Below the pieces are notes generated by a model. That model saw only the letters and a list, made by a program, of their open reading frames with translations. It did no database searches and was not told the origin of the DNA. A stretch of 64,000 nt of DNA from Nonomuraea sp. NBC_00507 (lineage in GTDB: Bacteria; Actinomycetota; Actinomycetes; Streptosporangiales; Streptosporangiaceae): positions 4,898,001 through 4,962,000 of the forward strand of contig NZ_CP107853.1 of the NCBI RefSeq assembly GCF_036013525.1, given 5' to 3'. Numbering within the stretch: position 1 is the first letter of the stretch; every line of letters starts with the position of its first letter. The translations under genes were made by a program, and so were the position numbers. Of this stretch, positions 59,966-64,000 are shown piece after piece.

Positions 59966-61414
59966 TTGAGCCATTTCGCAGAGGGTGGATTGCGGGGGGA
60001 TCTCGCCGATCTGATCGCCTCGTTCAGGGAACGGCTGGCGGTCGTGGAGATCGACACCGCCGGAACACGGATCTTCGAGGTCCGCGTCGACGAGGTCGGC
60101 ACGACGTACTACACACGCAGGGCCGCCGCCAAGTGGTCCACTTTGGCCGCCGCCGGCGATGACGTCCACGACGCGGTGCTCCGGGTCTCCCAGGATTTGA
60201 TCTCCGCCGACGAGGGGGACCCGGTGGTGGTCGTGCGGTCCGCCGACGGGCAGGAGCAGGAGGCCGCCGTGCGCGCACTGCGGCAGTGGCGGCCATCGGC
60301 CCAGGTCGCCGAGGTGTCCGGGGCCAAGGTCGGGGACCTGCTCCGTGAGTTGGTCGCCGGCGCGCCGCTGCGCCAGGTGTACGACTTGATCATGGCGCGT
60401 GAGCGCGCGGACGACCGCAGACTCGAACTGGTGGGACAACGGCTCTTCGGTCCCGGTGCGAAGCCGGGGGAGGACGCCCAGGTGGCCGTCACGTGTACCG
60501 ACGTCGGCGGCATGCTGCTCGCGATCTCCGCGTGGGCGGGGCCGCTCCAGCCTTCGGAGCTGGTGTCGGTCGACCACGCGCCGCTTTCGCCCGGACGGCA
60601 TGTGCTGCGGGCGGTGTTGGAGCGGCCCGGCGTCGTCCGCTTTCCCGGGATCCCCGGCCTCCGGCCGGACACCCGGCCGTGGGCGGACGTGGTGGCCACG
60701 CTGCCGTCGCGGCTGCACTACGCGCCCCGGCCCGCGCACCTGGTGTGCGCCATAGAGACGGCGGGGACCGCGAAGGAGTTCGAGGCCCGCTGCCACTGGG
60801 CCGGCTACATCATCGACCTGCTTGCCGAGCGCCGTCTCGACCCCCGGCAGCTCCAGGTGTCCGTCGTGGGATACGGCACCCACGTGTTCGGCGCCCGGCA
60901 CGCGGACCGTACCCGGCCGGCCATGGCCGTCTGGTCCGCGTCCGCGGCGCAGGCACGGACCGCCCTGGAGTCCCTGCAGCCCACCGCGCCGGCCTACCCG
61001 AACGCCGCCCAACTCGAGGACGTGCTCGCGGAGGTGAGCGCCCGGCTGCTCCCGCAGCCGGTCAACACGCGGACGGCGCTGCTCACCATCGGGGCGCGGC
61101 CTCCGCATCCGCCTCGGGCCGGCCTCGACCGCGTGCCCCCCTGCCCTGCGCGGTACGACTGGCTGGCGCTCCTGCGCGAGATGGAACAGCGCCACGACCT
61201 CAGGAGCGCGGTCATCTGCGACAGCCCGCCCGCCACTGCCTCATCTGCCTGGCATCGGCTCGGCTCGGCCGCGCTGTTCCAGGTGGACGCGGTGAACGCG
61301 GAAGAACTCGCGCTCCGGCTCGGCCTGGTGACATCGCCCGCCGCCGTGCTCGCCCTTCCCTTCGTCTCCCAGAATTCCGACTCCCAGAATGAGGACCTCG
61401 GTGGTCGACACTGA
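59966..61414 (+). CDS. Unknown protein of the GTPase-centred locus (482 aa)
   Basis: 482 residues, soluble, family not recognised. The first 250 residues are mixed alpha/beta with a VVEIDTAGTRIFEVRVDEVG opening. A strand LVCAIETAG at about 259-267 followed by a helix and LQVSVVGYGTHVF recalls a degenerate von Willebrand factor A fold, but the DxSxS metal site is not conserved, so I do not claim it. TTG at 59966 with GGGGGAA just upstream. Its end overlaps the GTPase start, so the two proteins are probably made together and act together. Alternative reading: an effector or adaptor of a GTPase conflict system. Confidence 0.6.
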   Translation: MSHFAEGGLRGDLADLIASFRERLAVVEIDTAGTRIFEVRVDEVGTTYYTRRAAAKWSTLAAAGDDVHDAVLRVSQDLISADEGDPVVVVRSADGQEQEAAVRALRQWRPSAQVAEVSGAKVGDLLRELVAGAPLRQVYDLIMARERADDRRLELVGQRLFGPGAKPGEDAQVAVTCTDVGGMLLAISAWAGPLQPSELVSVDHAPLSPGRHVLRAVLERPGVVRFPGIPGLRPDTRPWADVVATLPSRLHYAPRPAHLVCAIETAGTAKEFEARCHWAGYIIDLLAERRLDPRQLQVSVVGYGTHVFGARHADRTRPAMAVWSASAAQARTALESLQPTAPAYPNAAQLEDVLAEVSARLLPQPVNTRTALLTIGARPPHPPRAGLDRVPPCPARYDWLALLREMEQRHDLRSAVICDSPPATASSAWHRLGSAALFQVDAVNAEELALRLGLVTSPAAVLALPFVSQNSDSQNEDLGGRH

Positions 61415-62399
61415 CTCCCCCGGCGATCCCGAGCGCGATCGCACGCCTGACATCGCCATGTGGGGTGCTTCGGGCAGCGGCAAGACCGCCTTCCTGGCGG
61501 CGCTGAGCATCGCGCTGAACAAGGCCCCCGACGCGGGCTGGAGGCTCATCGGGGAGAACCCGGTGTCCCGGATGGAGCTGGCGAAGTTGCGGACGACGCT
61601 GCTGCAGACGCGTACGTTCCCGGCCCCGACCGAGGCCCTCACCTACTACAGCTGGCTGATCATCGGCCCGGCGGGGGTGCCGCGCAGACGATGGTGGTGG
61701 CCGTGGGAGACGCGTGAGGGGAAGGCTCCGAAGATCAAGCTCGACTTCCTGGACCTGCGCGGTGACCTGTACGCGGAGTCCGAGTCGAACATCGACAAAA
61801 AGGCCCTGGTCGACAGCCTGGTCAAGAGCCGCGGCCTGATCTACATGTTCGACCCGGACCGGGAGGCCCGGGTGGGTGACGCCTTCAAACACCTGGACGC
61901 CGCTCTGCACGAGGTCGCCGGGCGGATGCTCGTCGACGACGCGTACCAGGACGGCAAGCTCCCGCATTACGTCGCGGTCTGCATCACCAAGTTCGACGAC
62001 CCGAAGGTGTTGAGAACCGCGATCGAAGCGGGGTTCACCGAGCGGGACCCCATCGACGAGTTGCGCATCCCCCATGTGCCCGAGGAGCGGGTCCGCGACT
62101 TCTTCCGGCTGCTGTGCCGGGACGCCCAGGACCACAACACGGAGATGATCCTCGACCTGCTCGAGGCCTTCTTCCACCAGGACCGCATCAGATACTTCGT
62201 GACCTCGTCGGTGGGCCTGTTCATCGACGAGGATCTCGGCAGCTTCGACCCGGACGACTTCCTGAACGTCATCGACAACGCAAGCGGCGGACTGACGATC
62301 CGTGGTGCCATCCGCCCCATGAACGTCATGGAGCCCGTGATCTGGCTCGGCCGCATGCTCCGGCCCGGCGCGATGAGGAGCAGACGATGGGACGGCTGA
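61401..62399 (+). CDS. P-loop GTPase-like protein
   Basis: 332 residues, soluble. Walker A GASGSGKT at 22-29, Walker B/G3 DLRG at 118-121 (preceded by the hydrophobic strand KLDFL), and a G4-type TKFD at 196-199 (VAVCITKFDDP). This combination marks a TRAFAC-like GTPase rather than a AAA ATPase. A basic tryptophan-rich stretch (RRRWWWPWETR, about 95-105) lies between the first two motifs and may contact membrane or partner. GTG at 61401 has GAGGA 5 bases before it; the in-frame ATG at 61389 is possible. Overlaps both neighbours. It resembles the small GTPases of GTPase-associated-protein systems. Confidence 0.78.
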   Translation: MVDTDSPGDPERDRTPDIAMWGASGSGKTAFLAALSIALNKAPDAGWRLIGENPVSRMELAKLRTTLLQTRTFPAPTEALTYYSWLIIGPAGVPRRRWWWPWETREGKAPKIKLDFLDLRGDLYAESESNIDKKALVDSLVKSRGLIYMFDPDREARVGDAFKHLDAALHEVAGRMLVDDAYQDGKLPHYVAVCITKFDDPKVLRTAIEAGFTERDPIDELRIPHVPEERVRDFFRLLCRDAQDHNTEMILDLLEAFFHQDRIRYFVTSSVGLFIDEDLGSFDPDDFLNVIDNASGGLTIRGAIRPMNVMEPVIWLGRMLRPGAMRSRRWDG

Positions 62400-64000
62400 C
62401 CGCCCACTGGGCGATCCTCGGCAAGACACCGGAGAGCCTGGACGACTACAGCGTGATCGACTGCAGCACGGGGGCGATCACCAACGCGGAGTTCGGCATG
62501 TGGCTCAAGGCGTTCACCTCCGGGACCATGGAGCCCAAGGCCCTCCCGCGGGTGGCGACCAACTACTTCTCCGACCCTGACGGCGAGCCCTGGCTGGGGC
62601 TGTCCCTGCAGACCGAACCGGACTCCCAGGACGGCTTCCAACGCCCGTACGCGATGACGTACTACGTCTGCGTACGCTGGGCGGAGATCGCCTCCGAGTC
62701 GACGAGGCTCTCGTACCGGGCCCTGTACGAGGCGCTGTTGAAGGAGAACTTCTCCGGCGACGCGCCGTTCCAGCTCTCCCTCGCGGCGTACGACGAGCGT
62801 CATCTCGCCGGCCAGGTCAACGACACGGCACGGCGGGCGGCGGCGCTGCTGCTCACCGGACAGCCCGTCTGCATGGTACGGGCCGGCCATCTCACCCTGG
62901 ACCAGCGGCTGGACTTCCTGGACACGGTGGCGGCGCTGCTCCCGTACGGGTTCCGCCACACGCTGGCGGTCTCCACCTGGACCAACAGTGCTTCCCGGCA
63001 TCGGATCCGCCTCTCCTTCGCCGAGGTGCCGCCCACCCACGGGGCCTGGGAGCTGCCCTGGGAGGACGGCGATCCCGCGGGGTCGATCCCGCCCCAGGCA
63101 CTGTTCTACAAGCGGGAACTGGAGGGCTATCAGGGCGATGACCTTTGTGAGCTGATGAGGTGGCTCACGACCGCGGCCGAACCACGCGACTTCGACGACG
63201 CCTCCCACCGCGCCGCCGCATCCAGGCTGCTCCGCGGCCGTACCTCTCCCCGGCTTCCTGCGCAGGCCGAGCAGCACGCCGCCGCCGCCCTGCCCTCGGT
63301 CGAGCAGCTGCTGCACCAATGCCGTGAGAGCATCGCGAACGCCGACGGGCAGCGGCTCGCCGTCCTCAACGCGCAGCTGGCGCAGCGGGCTCGCGGTCGT
63401 GTGGCGGACCACGATCGCAAGACCTATCGGGTGTTCATCAGAGCGAACCCCATCCGCCCGCCTGAAAGGCTGGCCGATTCGTCCGTCATGCGACATTTCT
63501 TTGAGATCCTGCTCCGGCTGTTGTACGGGTCGGCGATGCATGCGGCCGACGTCGAGGAGATGCTGGTCGACCTGGGTGGACCGTTCCGGCAGGAGCCCGC
63601 CCTTCCGCCCGCGCTGCTCGCTGCGATGCGCCGGATCCTGCCTGCCTGCGCCCCCTCGGGCAAGCTGCTCATCGCGAGCCTGTTGGGCCGCGAGCACCTG
63701 CGCAGGATCCTCGACGACATGTCGGAGGACGAGTTGCTCCGCGTCGCCGTCCAGTCCCGCAACCGCAGGGTGCTGGACGTCGCCATAGCCGAGGCCGAGC
63801 ACCGCGCCGTGCCCACCGATCCGCGGGCCATGGAGGCCGTCAAATACGCGCTGACCCGGCACCGCTACCTCATCGAGGCGATCAGCTCCATCTGCGCCGC
63901 CGAGGAGAGCGTCATCTACTACCAGAGCGTGCTCTGGGTGAGCTACCGCGGGCAGCTCACCTCGGCTGACATAGAGGAGATCCTCGGGGACCTGGACCGC
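62387..64000 (+). CDS. Large GTPase-partner protein, GAP1-like (runs off the right edge)
   Basis: 538 codons visible and still open at the edge. ATG at 62387 overlaps the GTPase stop by 13 bases and has GGAGCAGAC upstream. The N-terminal 170 residues are mixed alpha/beta (WAILGKTPESLDDYSVIDCS; TYYVCVRWAEIASESTRLSY), a middle P-loop-free domain follows (LPYGFRHTLAVSTWTNSASR), and from about 290 the chain becomes helical repeats. The layout and position beside a GTPase recall GTPase-associated protein 1 (GAP1) of NTP-dependent conflict systems; this is from memory of the family's look, not a match I could test. No signal peptide or membrane helix in the visible part. Confidence 0.65.
   Translation, partial: MGRLTAHWAILGKTPESLDDYSVIDCSTGAITNAEFGMWLKAFTSGTMEPKALPRVATNYFSDPDGEPWLGLSLQTEPDSQDGFQRPYAMTYYVCVRWAEIASESTRLSYRALYEALLKENFSGDAPFQLSLAAYDERHLAGQVNDTARRAAALLLTGQPVCMVRAGHLTLDQRLDFLDTVAALLPYGFRHTLAVSTWTNSASRHRIRLSFAEVPPTHGAWELPWEDGDPAGSIPPQALFYKRELEGYQGDDLCELMRWLTTAAEPRDFDDASHRAAASRLLRGRTSPRLPAQAEQHAAAALPSVEQLLHQCRESIANADGQRLAVLNAQLAQRARGRVADHDRKTYRVFIRANPIRPPERLADSSVMRHFFEILLRLLYGSAMHAADVEEMLVDLGGPFRQEPALPPALLAAMRRILPACAPSGKLLIASLLGREHLRRILDDMSEDELLRVAVQSRNRRVLDVAIAEAEHRAVPTDPRAMEAVKYALTRHRYLIEAISSICAAEESVIYYQSVLWVSYRGQLTSADIEEILGDLDR

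Noticed and set aside
59966..61414. Definite vWA-domain call for the unknown protein
   Set aside because: The strand-helix pattern is suggestive but the DxSxS metal site is absent, so only a loose resemblance is recorded.

Overview
The window is about 64 kb of high-GC DNA from a Gram-positive actinomycete. The evidence is strong G/C third-position bias, many GTG/TTG starts, lipobox and Tat-type leaders, CBM13-tailed secreted hydrolases, and GntR/FCD, LacI and ROK regulators beside sugar ABC operons. The gene style suggests Streptosporangiales (Nonomuraea-like), but that is inference. I saw no rRNA, tRNA, CRISPR array, complete prophage or biosynthetic cluster.

Left part (1-5300): the start of a LacI-type regulator, then a scrambled zone. 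It holds a headless duplicate of a GH62 arabinofuranosidase, a CBM6-CBM13 tail fragment and a truncated tyrosine recombinase. Next come two small unknown genes divergent from an XRE/TPR regulator with a SLOG-like gene.

Xylan/arabinan island (5300-22600): two GH27 enzymes, a GH43-GH62 operon, a GH10 xylanase, a CE1 esterase, a GH43-CBM6 enzyme, a second CE1-CBM2 esterase and a beta-helix protein, almost all secreted and many with CBM13 lectin modules. Matching palindromes (TGTTAGCGCTAACA) precede the GH43-GH62 operon and the CE1 gene. GAAAGTTTC-type palindromes lie upstream of the GH43 operon and between the divergent xylanase and esterase genes.

Transport and regulation (22600-44000): an ABC importer (binding protein, two permeases) plus an enolase-superfamily dehydratase, divergent from a FadR-type regulator; a second FadR-type regulator divergent from a ribose-type ABC importer and a GH95 fucosidase; a third ABC importer with a sugar isomerase/epimerase and a decayed oxidoreductase; then two divergent ROK regulators. 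Together these would deliver and process the sugars released by the secreted enzymes.

44000-56800: a 1765-residue secreted ThuA/PQQ-type dehydrogenase multidomain protein, a four-gene WxL/DUF916-type surface operon, a CE1 pseudogene that has lost its catalytic serine, a truncated MarR gene, and a GH39 xylosidase divergent from its likely LacI repressor with shared CGAAA-N3-TTTCG sites.

Right end (56800-64000): unlike the rest, a signalling-type locus. A Ser/Thr kinase overlaps a four-helix DUF4407-type coiled-coil membrane protein. Divergent from them are three overlapping genes: an unknown protein, a P-loop GTPase and a large partner protein that runs off the edge. I read this as a candidate GTPase-centred stress or defence system, the least explained part of the window.

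A theme of the window is gene decay by internal deletion: at least nine gene fragments are visible.
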